Source: Thermus oshimai DSM 12092 (GTDB taxonomy: Bacteria; Deinococcota; Deinococci; Deinococcales; Thermaceae). From it: DNA of 64,000 nt. Both the position numbers and the translations under genes were made by a program. Below, one piece after another: positions 16,882 through 25,678 of the stretch; position 1 is the first letter of the stretch; the number at the start of each line of letters is the position of its first letter. The DNA is taken from the NCBI RefSeq assembly GCF_000373145.1, contig NZ_KB890620.1:1-64000 (forward strand), read 5' to 3'. Below the pieces are notes generated by a model, which had not been told where the DNA came from, did not search any database, and saw only the letters and a program-made list of their open reading frames with translations.

Positions 16882-17541
16882 ATGGACCTCGAGGCCCACA
16901 TTGACCACACCCTCCTAAGCCCCACGGCCACCCCGGAAGAGATCCTAAGGGTGGCGGAAGAGGCCCTCACCTACGGCTTCTTCGGCCTCTGCATCCCCCC
17001 AAGCTACCTGCCCCTGGTGCGCCGGGCCTTCCCCGAGGCCCCGTTCCGGCTGGTGACGGTGGTGGGCTTTCCCTTGGGCTACCAGGCCAAGGAGGTGAAG
17101 GCCCTGGAGGCCGCCTGGGCCCGGGCCCAAGGGGCGGACGAGATCGACATGGTGGTCCACCTGGGCCGGGCCAAGGCCGGGGACTACGCCTACCTGGAGG
17201 CCGAGGTGCGGGCGGTGCGGGAGGCGGTGCCGGGCGCGGTGCTCAAGGTCATCCTGGAAACGGGGTACTTCGGCGAGGAAGCCCTCAAGGCCATGGCCGA
17301 GGCCGCCATCCGGGGCGGGGCGGACTTCCTCAAGACCTCCACCGGCTTCGGCCCCCGGGGGGCCACGGTGGAGGACGTGAGGCTCCTTAAGGCCGTGGCC
17401 GGGGAAAAGGCCCAGGTGAAGGCCGCCGGGGGCATCCGCACCCGGGAGGCTGCCCTGGCCCTCCTGGAGGCCGGGGCCAGTCGGCTCGGCACCTCCAGCG
17501 GGGTGGCCCTGGTGGCGGGCGGGGAGGGGACGGGGTACTGA
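16882..17541 (+). CDS. deoC: Deoxyribose-phosphate aldolase
   Basis: TIM-barrel class I aldolase that splits 2-deoxyribose 5-phosphate into glyceraldehyde 3-phosphate and acetaldehyde in deoxynucleoside breakdown. Motifs: IDHTLLSP at the N-terminus, EIDMVVHLGRAKAGD, LKVILETGY, and the Schiff-base lysine in DFLKTSTGFGPRGAT. The phosphate-binding end is VKAAGGIRT. 219 residues, as expected. It overlaps the next gene by one base (TGATG). No other deo gene is adjacent. Confidence 0.95.
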   Translation: MDLEAHIDHTLLSPTATPEEILRVAEEALTYGFFGLCIPPSYLPLVRRAFPEAPFRLVTVVGFPLGYQAKEVKALEAAWARAQGADEIDMVVHLGRAKAGDYAYLEAEVRAVREAVPGAVLKVILETGYFGEEALKAMAEAAIRGGADFLKTSTGFGPRGATVEDVRLLKAVAGEKAQVKAAGGIRTREAALALLEAGASRLGTSSGVALVAGGEGTGY

Positions 17542-18683
17542 TGGCCAAAAGGAGGAAGCCCACCATCGGGGGCCTTCCGGGGTACCTGGTCCTCCTGGTC
17601 CTCCTCCTGGTCTGGCTCTTCCAGGAGCTAAGGCCCGCCCTGCCCCCACCGGAGGAGAGGGGGCCTCTAGAGGTCTTCTTCATGCCGGAGGAAGGGGAAA
17701 GGGCCAAGGCCCAGCTCATCGGCCTCCTGGAGGGGGCCCAGGAGGAGGCCCTAGGAGCCTTCTACGAGTTCCGCGACCTGGGGATCGCCCGCGCCCTCCT
17801 TTCGGCCAAGGGGCGGGGGGTGGCGGTGCGGATCTACGGGGAGAGCGACCACCGGGAGGACTTCCGCCGCTACTTGGTGGCGGCCAGGCTGGGCCAGACC
17901 CAAGAGCCCCCTAGGGTGACGAGGAGCCTCCTCCAAACCCACCTCCGCCCCTTAGGGGGGGATTGCGAGGAGATCGCCGGGATCCCCGTCTGCTTTGACG
18001 AGCGGGAGGGGTTCATGCACCATAAGGTGCTGGTGGTGGACCGGAAGGCGGTCTTCACCGGCAGCACCAACATGACCTGGAACGCCTTCGCCCGCAACAA
18101 CGAAAACAGCCTCCTCCTCACCTCCCCCACCCTGGCGGAGGGGTACCGGCGGGAGGTCCTGGCCCTCCTGGAGGGGCGCAAGGAGGGCCTAGGGGAGCCC
18201 GTGGCCTTCCGGCTGGAGGGGGGGGAAGGCCTTCTTGAGGGCACGGCCTACTTCAGCCCCGCCGGGGGGGAGAGGGCATGGAGGGCCATCCTGGAGCGGA
18301 TCCGTTCGGCGCGGGAAGAGATCCTGGTGGCGGCCTTCGTGCTCACCGACGAGGAGATCCTAAAGGCCCTCGCCGAGGCCAAGGCCCGGGGGGTGAGGGT
18401 GCAGGTCCTCCTGGAGACCCGGAACCTGGACTCCAGCCGGGAAGAAACCCTCCTCCGGGCGGGCATCCCCGTGCGCCGGGACGGCAACCCCTACACCCTG
18501 CACCACAAGGTGATGGTGGTGGACGGCCTCTGGGTCATCACCGGGAGCTACAACTTCTCCTACCGGGCGCGGGCGGTGAACAACGAAAACCTCCTGGTCC
18601 TGAAGGGCGAGGCCCTGGCGGAGCGGTACCGGAAGGAGGTGGAGAGGCTTTGGGAAGCGGGGTCAGCCCTAGAGCTACCTTGA
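17541..18683 (+). CDS. Membrane-anchored phospholipase D-like protein
   Basis: 380 residues with an N-terminal signal anchor ([14 protein letters not shown], about 14-28), so most of the protein lies outside the cytoplasm. It has two PLD (HKD) motifs: [18 protein letters not shown], and [18 protein letters not shown] near the C-terminus. Each half is one PLD repeat; together they form one active site. The substrate may be phospholipid or nucleic acid; secreted two-HKD proteins of this type also resemble Nuc-like endonucleases. Its stop overlaps the TTG start of maf. Confidence 0.85.
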   Translation: MAKRRKPTIGGLPGYLVLLVLLLVWLFQELRPALPPPEERGPLEVFFMPEEGERAKAQLIGLLEGAQEEALGAFYEFRDLGIARALLSAKGRGVAVRIYGESDHREDFRRYLVAARLGQTQEPPRVTRSLLQTHLRPLGGDCEEIAGIPVCFDEREGFMHHKVLVVDRKAVFTGSTNMTWNAFARNNENSLLLTSPTLAEGYRREVLALLEGRKEGLGEPVAFRLEGGEGLLEGTAYFSPAGGERAWRAILERIRSAREEILVAAFVLTDEEILKALAEAKARGVRVQVLLETRNLDSSREETLLRAGIPVRRDGNPYTLHHKVMVVDGLWVITGSYNFSYRARAVNNENLLVLKGEALAERYRKEVERLWEAGSALELP

Positions 18684-19234
18684 AGCCCCCTTTAATCCTG
18701 GCCTCGGGAAGCCCCAGGCGGAAGGCCCTCCTCGAGGCCCTGGGCTACCGGGTGGAGGTGGTGGTGCCCGGGGTGGAGGAGGAGGCGGAGGGCCTCCCCC
18801 CTGAGGCCCTGGCCCTGGCCCTGGCGGAGCGCAAAGGGCAGGGGGTGGCGGGGGAGTGGGTCCTGGCGGCGGACACGGTGGTGGACCTGGAGGGGAAGGC
18901 CTTAGGGAAGCCTAGGGATCCGGAGGAAAACCGGGCCTTCCTCCGGGCCCTTTCGGGCAGGGTCCACCGGGTGCACACCGCCTTCTACCTCAGGACCCCA
19001 GGGGAGGTTTTCCTAGAGGTCCACACCGCCAAGGTGCGCTTCCGGCCCTTAAGCGAGGAGGAGATCGCCTGGTACGTGCAAAGCGGCGAGGGGCTGGACA
19101 AGGCGGGGGGGTACGGGGCCCAGGGGCTTGGGATGGTCCTCTTGGAGGAGATCCAGGGGGACTTCTACACCGTGATGGGCCTCCCCATCGCCCGGGTCTT
19201 CGCCCTCCTCTGGGAGAGGGGGTTCAGGCCGTGA
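18680..19234 (+). CDS. maf: Nucleoside triphosphate pyrophosphatase, Maf family
   Basis: House-cleaning pyrophosphatase, probably acting on dTTP/UTP. Motifs: [13 protein letters not shown] at the N-terminus, [18 protein letters not shown] and the GGYGAQGLG region. 184 residues. The start is TTG 18680, overlapping the phospholipase-like stop in the string TTGA; the much longer open frame upstream is a shadow of that gene. It overlaps mreC by 4 bases (GTGA), the usual maf-mreC order in bacteria. Confidence 0.9.
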   Translation: MKPPLILASGSPRRKALLEALGYRVEVVVPGVEEEAEGLPPEALALALAERKGQGVAGEWVLAADTVVDLEGKALGKPRDPEENRAFLRALSGRVHRVHTAFYLRTPGEVFLEVHTAKVRFRPLSEEEIAWYVQSGEGLDKAGGYGAQGLGMVLLEEIQGDFYTVMGLPIARVFALLWERGFRP

Positions 19235-20016
19235 GCGAAAACGCCCTCCGCCGCGGGCTTTTCCTCCTTTTCCTTTTCCTGGGCCTCGCCCTTTCCGCCC
19301 TCACCCGGCCCCTCACCCCCAAGGTGGCCCTCCTCCTCTCCCCCCTCACCGCCCCCCTGCCCCAGCTGGGCCACCGCCTGGGGCAGAACCTCCGGGCAGG
19401 CCTTTCCGCCCTCACAAACCGCCAGGACCTCTACGCGGAGAACCAGGCCCTGAAGGAGGAGCTCGCCCTCCTCCGCTCGGAAAACGCCCGGCTCCGCCTC
19501 GAGGTGGAGCGCCTGGCCCGGGCCCTGGAGGTGAAGGCTAAGGCCCCGGGGGTGGTGGCCGTGGCCCCGGTGATCGGGGAGGACCTCTCCGGCCTCTACC
19601 GGAGGCTCCTCCTGGGTATGGGAAGCCGCCAGGGCCTCCGGCCGGGGATGCCCGTGGCCGCCCCCCAGGGCCTGGTGGGCCTCATCGTGGAGGTGGAGGA
19701 GGACCGGGCCTTGGTGCGCACCCTCCTGGACCCGGAAAGCCGGGTGGGGGTGCGGCCCGAGGGCACGCCGGGGCGGGGGGTGGCCCGGGGGGCCCCCCCG
19801 GACCGGCTTTTGGCCGAGTTCCCCCCCACGGTGCCCCTGAAGCCCGGGGATCTCCTCCTAAGCGGGGCCACCTTGGGCCTTTTCCCCGACGGCATCCCCG
19901 TGGGCCGGGTGGAACGGGTGGAAAGGGTCCAGGGGGGGCTTAAGCAACAGGCCTGGGTGCGGCCTCTGGTGGAGCTTTCCCTCCTGGAGGAGGTCATCGT
20001 GCTAAGGCCCCTTTAG
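19231..20016 (+). CDS. mreC: Rod shape-determining protein MreC
   Basis: Elongasome scaffold anchored by one N-terminal helix ([16 protein letters not shown]). A coiled coil follows ([19 protein letters not shown], about 70-105), then the beta-rich MreC core with [22 protein letters not shown]. 261 residues. GTG start 19231 overlaps maf. The mreB gene is not in this run; mreD and mrdA follow directly. Confidence 0.92.
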   Translation: MSENALRRGLFLLFLFLGLALSALTRPLTPKVALLLSPLTAPLPQLGHRLGQNLRAGLSALTNRQDLYAENQALKEELALLRSENARLRLEVERLARALEVKAKAPGVVAVAPVIGEDLSGLYRRLLLGMGSRQGLRPGMPVAAPQGLVGLIVEVEEDRALVRTLLDPESRVGVRPEGTPGRGVARGAPPDRLLAEFPPTVPLKPGDLLLSGATLGLFPDGIPVGRVERVERVQGGLKQQAWVRPLVELSLLEEVIVLRPL

Positions 20017-20026
20017 AGGTGGAAGG

Positions 20027-20467
20027 ATGCGAGCCCTTCTCCCGCTCCTTGGCGCCCTCTTCCTCTTGGGGCTTTTCGCCACCCTCCTCCCCGAGGGCTG
20101 GCCGGGCCCCGACCTCTTCCTGGCCTACGCCCTCTGGTACGCAGGGGCAAGGCCCTACTTCCTTGGCCTCCCCGTGGCCTTCGCCTTAGGCCTCCTCCAG
20201 GACCTCCTGGGCTTCGGCCTCCTCGGGCTCCACGGGGTGGGGCTCCTCATGGCCACCTACGCCCACTACGCGGCAAGCCGGCGCGTGGTGGCGGGGGAAG
20301 CCCTGGGCATGGGGCTGGCCTTCCTCTACGCCTTCCTGGCCAAATGGGCGGGGTACTTCCTGGTGGCCTACTGGCTCCGGCTGGAACCTCCCCCCCTGGC
20401 CCTGGGGAGCCTCCTCCTGGAAGGGGCCCTCACCCTCCCCTTCTACCTCCTCCTAAGGCGGCTATGA
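20027..20467 (+). CDS. mreD: Rod shape-determining membrane protein MreD
   Basis: 146 residues, almost wholly hydrophobic with about five membrane helices (LLPLLGALFLLGLFATLL at the start). The GLLQDLLGFGLLGLHG motif is typical of MreD. It works with MreC and PBP2 in side-wall synthesis. GTGGAAGG precedes the ATG. Its stop overlaps mrdA by 4 bases (ATGA). Confidence 0.87.
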   Translation: MRALLPLLGALFLLGLFATLLPEGWPGPDLFLAYALWYAGARPYFLGLPVAFALGLLQDLLGFGLLGLHGVGLLMATYAHYAASRRVVAGEALGMGLAFLYAFLAKWAGYFLVAYWLRLEPPPLALGSLLLEGALTLPFYLLLRRL

Positions 20468-22194
20468 CCGGAAGGCTTTACGCCCTCACCGCCTTCTTCC
20501 TCCTGGCCTTCGCCCTTCTGGGGCTCAGGGCCTGGCAGCTCCAGGTGCTGGAGTACGAGCGCTACGCCACCCGGAGCCTCGGGAACTACCTGAAGACGGA
20601 GGGCATCCCCGCCCCTAGGGGCCGGATCCTGGACCGGAAGGGCCGGGTCATCGCCCAGGACCGGGTGGTGGTGGACCTGGTCTATATGGGGGGAGAGGTG
20701 GCCTTCAAGGAGCGGCTCCTCCCCCTTCTCGGGCTTAAGGAGCTCCCCCGGGTCCAGGGCCCCACGGTCCTCAAGGCGGGGGTGCCCGAGGGGCTGGTGC
20801 CCACCCTGGCGGAGCTCACCGCGGGGCAGGAAAACCTAAAGCTTGTGGAGCGGATCGAGCGCACCTACCCCAACCCCATCTCCGGCCCCGTGCTGGGCTA
20901 CGTCCTCCTGGCCAACGCCGAGCAGGTGAAACGGGGGTATAGCCCCGATGAAGAGGTGGGCCAGGCGGGCCTCGAGGCCGCCTTGGAGCCCTACCTAAGG
21001 GGCAAGCGGGGGGTGCGGGCGGTGGAGGTGAACGTCCGGGGGGAACGCCTTAAGGAAACCGTGTTGGAGGAGCCCACCCCCGGGCAGGACGTGGTCCTCA
21101 CCCTGGACCTGGACCTGCAAAAGGCGGCGGAACGGGCCCTGGAGGAGGCCCTTTCGGACATCAACGCCGGGCGCAGGGCCAAGGGGCTTCCCCCCGCGGG
21201 GAGGGTCAAGGGGGCCATCGTGGCCCTGGACCCCCGCACGGGGGAGGTCCTGGCCATGGCCAGCGCCCCCTCCTTCAACCCGGCCCTTTTCGCCCAAAGG
21301 CCGGTGCCCAAGGCGGTGGAGGCCCTCCTAAGGGACAAAGACCTCCCCCTCCTGAACCGGGCGGTGCAGCCCTACACCCCGGGCTCCACCTTCAAGCTGG
21401 CCACCAGCTACGCCCTCCTGGAGGAGGGGTACGTGGGCCCGAGCACCTCCTACCGCTGCTCCCCTTACCTGGTCTACGGGGGGCAGGTGCGGCGGAACTG
21501 GGCGGGGCGGGACATGGGCCCCATGACCGTGCGGGAGGCCATCGCCTGGAGCTGCAACACCTGGTACTACCAGGCGGTGGCCCAGGACCCCTTGGGGGTG
21601 GTGGACCGCCTGGCCCGGCGGGCGGGCCTCTTGGGGCTTGGGGAGGCCACCGGGCTGGAGATCGCGGAGAGGACGGGCCTCCTCCCCACCCGCGCCTGGA
21701 AGGAGGAGGCCTTGGGGGAGCCCTGGTACCCGGGGGAAACCCTTTCCGTGGCCATCGGCCAGGGGCCGGTCCTGGCCACCCCGGCCCAGATCGCCCGGAT
21801 GCTCGCCACCATCGCCCAAAGCGGCCGGAAGCCCCGGCTCCACCTGGTGAAGGCCATCGGGGGGAAGGAGGTGGCGCCAAAGGTGGAGCGGGTGCCGGGC
21901 AGGTTCTGGAGCGTTCTCCAGGAGGGCCTAAGAAAAACCGTCACCGAGGGCACCGCCCGCCACGTCCTGGGGGAGTTTCCCGTCCCCACCGGCGGGAAGA
22001 CGGGCACCGCGGAAACCCCTGGCAAACGGGCCGGGCTGGAACACGCCTGGTACATGGGCTACGGCCCCACAGACCCAGGAAGCCCCTACCCGCCCCTGGT
22101 GGTGGTGGCCTTCTTTGAAAACGGCGGGGAGGGGAGCCGGGTGGCCCTCCCCGCGGTGAGAAAGGTCATGGCCGCCTACTGGAAGGTAGAATAG
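20464..22194 (+). CDS. mrdA: Penicillin-binding protein 2 (class B transpeptidase)
   Basis: Elongation-specific transpeptidase, 576 residues. One N-terminal membrane helix (YALTAFFLLAFALLGLRAW), a pedestal domain with APRGRILDRKGRVIA, and the transpeptidase domain: active-site TPGSTFKLATSY (about S308), SCNTWYYQ (SxN) and GGKTGTAETP (KTG). The ATG at 20464 is chosen for the MTGRLYALTAFF start and the 4-base coupling with mreD; the frame extends upstream but without a membrane start. Partners are MreC, MreD and the RodA at 59249. Confidence 0.94.
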   Translation: MTGRLYALTAFFLLAFALLGLRAWQLQVLEYERYATRSLGNYLKTEGIPAPRGRILDRKGRVIAQDRVVVDLVYMGGEVAFKERLLPLLGLKELPRVQGPTVLKAGVPEGLVPTLAELTAGQENLKLVERIERTYPNPISGPVLGYVLLANAEQVKRGYSPDEEVGQAGLEAALEPYLRGKRGVRAVEVNVRGERLKETVLEEPTPGQDVVLTLDLDLQKAAERALEEALSDINAGRRAKGLPPAGRVKGAIVALDPRTGEVLAMASAPSFNPALFAQRPVPKAVEALLRDKDLPLLNRAVQPYTPGSTFKLATSYALLEEGYVGPSTSYRCSPYLVYGGQVRRNWAGRDMGPMTVREAIAWSCNTWYYQAVAQDPLGVVDRLARRAGLLGLGEATGLEIAERTGLLPTRAWKEEALGEPWYPGETLSVAIGQGPVLATPAQIARMLATIAQSGRKPRLHLVKAIGGKEVAPKVERVPGRFWSVLQEGLRKTVTEGTARHVLGEFPVPTGGKTGTAETPGKRAGLEHAWYMGYGPTDPGSPYPPLVVVAFFENGGEGSRVALPAVRKVMAAYWKVE

Positions 22195-22198
22195 CGCC

Positions 22199-22729
22199 AT
22201 GCGGCTTCGCGCCACCCCCAAGGCCCTGGCCCTCCGCCTGGACGGGGGGGAGAGGCCGGAGGAGATCCGGGCCCTGGCCCTCCCCGAGGGGTTACCCCTG
22301 GAGGTGGAGGTGGCGGGCCCCGTGGGGCAGGAGGTCCTGGAGGCCCTTCTCGCCCTAGGGCGGCCCTTCACCCTGGTCCCCCCCCGGGGCCGGGCCCCTT
22401 CCGGCACCCTGGTCCTGGCCAAGACCCTGAGGGCCGGGGAGCGGGTGGAGCACCCGGGCACGGTGGTGGTCCTGGGGGACGTGAACCCCGGGGCGGAGGT
22501 GGTGGCGGGAGGGGATGTGATCGTGGTGGGCAAGCTCCGGGGCCTGGCCCACGCGGGGGCCCTGGGGGACGAGGAGCGCTTCATCTTCGCCCTCTCCTTA
22601 GAGGCCAAGCAACTCCGCATCGCCGGGCACCTGGCCCAAGCCCCAGAGGGGGAGGAGGGGCGGGGGCCGGAGCGGGCCCGCCTTCTGGAAGGGCGGATCG
22701 TGGTGGAGCCCTGGGCTAAAACGAGATAG
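22199..22729 (+). CDS. minC: Septum-site inhibitor MinC
   Basis: Inhibitor of FtsZ ring assembly. The C-terminal beta-helix domain is clear: GTVVVLGDVNPGAEVVAGGD, then VIVVGKLRGLAHAGALGD. The N-terminal domain is short, and the whole protein has 176 residues. It lies 4 bases after mrdA, whereas minD and minE are almost 38 kb away beside rodA. The 3' end overlaps the convergent DUF420 gene by 14 bases. Confidence 0.9.
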   Translation: MRLRATPKALALRLDGGERPEEIRALALPEGLPLEVEVAGPVGQEVLEALLALGRPFTLVPPRGRAPSGTLVLAKTLRAGERVEHPGTVVVLGDVNPGAEVVAGGDVIVVGKLRGLAHAGALGDEERFIFALSLEAKQLRIAGHLAQAPEGEEGRGPERARLLEGRIVVEPWAKTR

Positions 22730-23156
22730 TGCCCGCCTCCACCCCGTAGCGCTTGAGGATCAGGTAGATGGCCCAGCCCGAAAGGGCCACGTAGATCCAG
22801 ATGGGCACCAGGACCCTAGCCCAGCGCTTGTGCAGGGTAAACTCCCCCCTAAGGGCGCGCCAGATCACATAGAGGGCCAAAGGGCCGTTCAGGGCGGCGA
22901 GAAGGGTGTGGGGAATGAGGAGGAGGAGGTAATACGCCCACCGCCAGGCCTCCGGGCCCCCGTAGGCGGTGGTGCCGTACAGGGCCCAGCGGGTGAGGTA
23001 GAAGACCAGGAAGAGCGCGGCCAAAAGGGTGGCGGTGAGCATGACCCGGTGGTGGTTCACCCGGTCCCCCCTCCTGATGAGGACCACGCCCCCCACCAGG
23101 GCCAACCCCGAAAGGACGATGCTCCACACGGCAAGCAGGCTGATGAGCTCCTTCAT
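22716..23156 (-). CDS. DUF420 (YozB-like) membrane protein
   Basis: 146 residues with four hydrophobic segments. Histidines sit at membrane edges (RVNHHRVMLTATLL, LLIPHTLLAALN, FTLHKRWARV), the hallmark of the DUF420 family. Such proteins are often near haem-copper oxidase genes; no oxidase gene is seen here. It starts inside the stop of the upstream 90-residue gene (ATGA). Function is not established. Confidence 0.8.
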   Translation of the reverse strand: MKELISLLAVWSIVLSGLALVGGVVLIRRGDRVNHHRVMLTATLLAALFLVFYLTRWALYGTTAYGGPEAWRWAYYLLLLIPHTLLAALNGPLALYVIWRALRGEFTLHKRWARVLVPIWIYVALSGWAIYLILKRYGVEAGTISF

Positions 23157-23425
23157 GCACCCTCCAAAAGCTTCTCCGCCAGGTTGCGCACCGCCTCGAG
23201 GCGGGCGGTGCGGGCGTAGCTGTACCCCCGAAGGAGGTCTTCTTCCCGCCTCAGGGCCTGGTAGAGGCGGAGGTAGGCCAGGGCCAACAGGGCGTCCCGC
23301 TCGGGGGAAGGGGGCTTGCGGTGGAGGAGCTTGGCGATCTCCTTGAGGCGCTCCGCAAACCGGGCCTCCCCGGGGGTGTCCTTCAGGGCCCGGGCCAGGT
23401 CCTCCAGGGAAGAAAGGCCCCGCAT
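23153..23425 (-). CDS. Small helical protein of unknown function (90 aa)
   Basis: 90 residues, mostly alpha-helical and charged (SLEDLARALKDTPGEARFAE, LALAYLRLYQALRREEDLL). ATG 23425 follows TAGACT with a 7-base spacer, so it is probably leaderless; the frame extends further upstream without coding character. It overlaps the DUF420 gene by 4 bases and is likely co-expressed. I do not recognise the family. Confidence 0.6.
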   Translation of the reverse strand: MRGLSSLEDLARALKDTPGEARFAERLKEIAKLLHRKPPSPERDALLALAYLRLYQALRREEDLLRGYSYARTARLEAVRNLAEKLLEGA

Positions 23426-23442
23426 GGGGAAGAGTCTACCAT

Positions 23443-24021
23443 TTAGGGAATCCTGCGCACCGTGCGGTTCCCCGCCGCGTCCACGGCGATGAGGCTGGCC
23501 CCGGCGGGGGCCTCCACCGCAAACGGCACGGAAGGGCCCTGGGGGAGGGAAAGGGGGGTGTACCGCTCCCCCACCCTCAGGACCATCCGCGCCACCCCCA
23601 CGTTGTCCTCCGCCTGGCCAAAGACCCGGTAAAGGCCCCCCTCCCGCTCCACCCGCTCCACCCGGATCCTGGGTGGGGCCGCATCCAGGACCAGGGGGAT
23701 GACCCGCTCCCCCCGGTTCCCCGCCCCGTCTTGGGCCTGGAGGCGCACCTCCACCTGGCCCGAAACCGGGGCCTGGAGGCGGAAGCGGAAGCGGGCAAGC
23801 TTCTTCCCCTGCTCCCCCTCCGGCAGGACCGGCTGGCCGTTCACCCACACCCCCACCACCCCCGAGGGGTCAAAGGCGTAGCCCTCCGCCTGGATGTTCC
23901 GCCCCGGGGCCACCCCGCTCCCCGCGGGCTCCACCAGGCCGATCTGGGGGGGAAGGGTGTCCGGCCGGGCGCAGGCGGAAAGAAATAGCGCAAGAAAAAG
24001 ACAGAGGGGACGCCAACGCAT
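23443..24021 (-). CDS. Lipoprotein with Ig-like repeats
   Basis: A signal peptide ends in the lipobox LSAC (Cys17), so the mature protein should be lipid-anchored. The rest resembles two or three beta-sandwich modules, with repeated AFDPSGVVGVWVNGQPVL, VRLQAQDGAGNRGERVIPL and VFGQAEDNVGVARMVLRV patterns and a final AVDAAGNRTVRRIP. These are typical extracellular Ig/cadherin-like repeats. ATG 24021 is chosen because TAGGAT ends 7 bases before it; ATG 24030 is the alternative. Function unknown; a surface structural or binding role is likely. Confidence 0.72.
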   Translation of the reverse strand: MRWRPLCLFLALFLSACARPDTLPPQIGLVEPAGSGVAPGRNIQAEGYAFDPSGVVGVWVNGQPVLPEGEQGKKLARFRFRLQAPVSGQVEVRLQAQDGAGNRGERVIPLVLDAAPPRIRVERVEREGGLYRVFGQAEDNVGVARMVLRVGERYTPLSLPQGPSVPFAVEAPAGASLIAVDAAGNRTVRRIP

Positions 24022-24042
24022 CCCCTCCATCCTAAACCAAGG

Positions 24043-24498
24043 CTAGCGGAAAATCAGGCCTACGCGGCCAGCAAAATCGGGATTAAAGCCTCTCCAGTTG
24101 GCCAAATCCCCGAGGCCAATACCCACCCCCACCTGAAGCTCCCCGTAAGCGCTAAAGGGCATGCCCGGCAAGCGGTATTCCACCCCGGCCAAGCCATGGG
24201 GGAAAAGGTAAGCCCCCGTAAAGCCCATAACGGACCAAAACCCCACCCCTCCCCCCAAGCCGTAGTACCAGGCCAGGTCCACGCTCGGCCCGGCTTCCAG
24301 CTTGGTCTTGGCCAGAATCAACCCCACGTCTCCTCCAAAGCCATACCCGCTCAGACCCGCCCCTAAACGCAGATTACCCGTTTGAAGCTGAAGTCCAAGA
24401 TACGTGGGCCAACCGGAATAAACACCATACCCTTCTGACTGGGCCGCGGCTAAAGACAAAACCCCAACTAAAAGAACACCTGCAAGAATCCTTTTCAT
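24043..24498 (-). CDS. Small secreted or outer-membrane beta-rich protein
   Basis: 151 residues. A signal peptide (MKRILAGVLLVGVLSLAAAQ) is followed by glycine- and aromatic-rich alternating strands (LGLQLQTGNLRLGAGLSGYG, WYYGLGGGVGFWSVMGF) and ends in FAGRVGLIFR, a terminal strand with final aromatic like an outer-membrane barrel. GGAGG lies 8 bases before the ATG. Base composition is unusual: hand counts give 33/60 G+C at 24061-24120 and 30/60 at 24421-24480, against about 45/60 in a typical stretch (50581-50640). It may have been acquired recently. Confidence 0.6.
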   Translation of the reverse strand: MKRILAGVLLVGVLSLAAAQSEGYGVYSGWPTYLGLQLQTGNLRLGAGLSGYGFGGDVGLILAKTKLEAGPSVDLAWYYGLGGGVGFWSVMGFTGAYLFPHGLAGVEYRLPGMPFSAYGELQVGVGIGLGDLANWRGFNPDFAGRVGLIFR

Positions 24499-24516
24499 CG
24501 CTTTACCTCCAAAGCC

Positions 24517-24546
24517 AGTATACACCCTGCAATTACGTAGTGTAAA
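24517..24546 (-). promoter_or_regulatory. Promoter of the beta-rich protein gene
   Basis: TTTACA at 24546-24541, an 18-base spacer and TATACT with upstream TG at 24522-24517. It gives a leadered message with GGAGG. The -35 lies in the last codons of argJ. Confidence 0.6.
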
Positions 24547-25678
24547 GCGCATTAATGCGCACATACCCCTCCGTCAGGTCGCACCCCCAGGCCTCGGCCT
24601 GGAAGGGGCCTTCCTTGAGGTCCGCCTCCACCACCACCTCCTCCGCCCGCATGGCCTGGCTGGCCTTCTCCCGGTCAAAGGGCAGGGCCCCGCCCCGGTA
24701 AAGGGGGATACCCTGGAGGCGGATCTCCACCCTAAAGGGGTCAAAGCGGGCCCCGGAGTTCCCCAGGGCGGCCAGGATCCGGCCCCAGTTGGGGTCGTTC
24801 CCGTAGAGGGCGCTTTTCCAAAGGGGGCTTGCCGCCACCGCCCGGGCCGCCCGCCTGGCCTCCTCCTCCGTGGCCGCCCCATAGACGCGCACGGTCATGA
24901 GCTTGGTGGCCCCCTCCCCGTCCCGGGCGATCTTCCGGGCCAGCTCCCGGGCCACCTCCTCCAGGGCGGCGAAGAAAGGCTCCAAGGGGACCTCCCCGTA
25001 GGCCCCGTTGGCGAGGACCACGGCCAGGTCATTGGTGGAGGTGTCCCCGTCCACCGTGACCTGGTTGAAGGTGCGGTCCACGATGCCCTTCCACCTTTCC
25101 CTAAGAACCTCCTGCGGCACCCTTGCGTCCGTCACCAGGAAGGCCAGCATGGTGGCCATGTTGGGGTGGATCATCCCGCTCCCCTTGGCCACGCCCACCA
25201 GCCGCGCCCCCTCCACCTCCCTTTCCGCCACCTTCACCGCCAGGTCCGTGGTGAGGATGGCCTCGGCGAAGGGGTCGGCGAAGGGGCCGAGTTCCAGCTG
25301 GGGAAGCGCCTTTTCCACCTTCTCCACCGGCAGGGGCACGCCGATGACCCCCGTGGAGGCGGTGAGGACCTCCTCCGGGGAAAGGCCGAGCCGAAAAGCG
25401 GCAAGCTCCGCCAGGCGCTCGTCGTCCCTAAAGCCCCTTTCCCCCGTGGCGCAGTTGGCGTTCCCCGCGTTCACCACCACCGCCCTTAGAGGGCGCCCCT
25501 CCGCGTAAAGGCGGCGGCCCCGGTGAACGGAAGGGGCGGCGGCCCGGTTCTGGGTGGCCGCGTAGGCCCATAGAGCGGGAAGCCCCGAGGCGAGAAGGGC
25601 AAGGTCCGGTTTCCCTGAGGGCTTGATCCCCGCCCGCACCGCCCCCATGCGGAATCCTCTCGGCAGCGTTACGGCCAT
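24533..25678 (-). CDS. argJ: Glutamate N-acetyltransferase / amino-acid acetyltransferase
   Basis: Ornithine acetyltransferase, which recycles acetyl groups in arginine synthesis by moving them from N-acetylornithine to glutamate. The self-cleavage site is the Ala-Thr of [11 protein letters not shown]; other motifs are [30 protein letters not shown] and [14 protein letters not shown]. 381 residues is slightly short for the family. AAGGAGGGG precedes the ATG. It is last in argF-uma2-argC-argJ and overlaps argC by 10 bases. Confidence 0.95.
   Translation of the reverse strand: MAVTLPRGFRMGAVRAGIKPSGKPDLALLASGLPALWAYAATQNRAAAPSVHRGRRLYAEGRPLRAVVVNAGNANCATGERGFRDDERLAELAAFRLGLSPEEVLTASTGVIGVPLPVEKVEKALPQLELGPFADPFAEAILTTDLAVKVAEREVEGARLVGVAKGSGMIHPNMATMLAFLVTDARVPQEVLRERWKGIVDRTFNQVTVDGDTSTNDLAVVLANGAYGEVPLEPFFAALEEVARELARKIARDGEGATKLMTVRVYGAATEEEARRAARAVAASPLWKSALYGNDPNWGRILAALGNSGARFDPFRVEIRLQGIPLYRGGALPFDREKASQAMRAEEVVVEADLKEGPFQAEAWGCDLTEGYVRINALYTT

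Noticed and set aside
16810-16908. Upstream extension of ychF
   Set aside because: Would read through the terminator-like hairpin and the deoC start; the P-loop N-terminus begins at 16809.
18278-18679. N-terminal extension of the Maf frame
   Set aside because: Out-of-frame reading of the phospholipase D-like gene; real Maf similarity begins at TTG 18680.
22716-22729. Functional significance of the minC/DUF420 tail overlap
   Set aside because: Short convergent overlaps also occur at cimA/uma2 relic and ilvD/cytochrome c; general compactness explains them.
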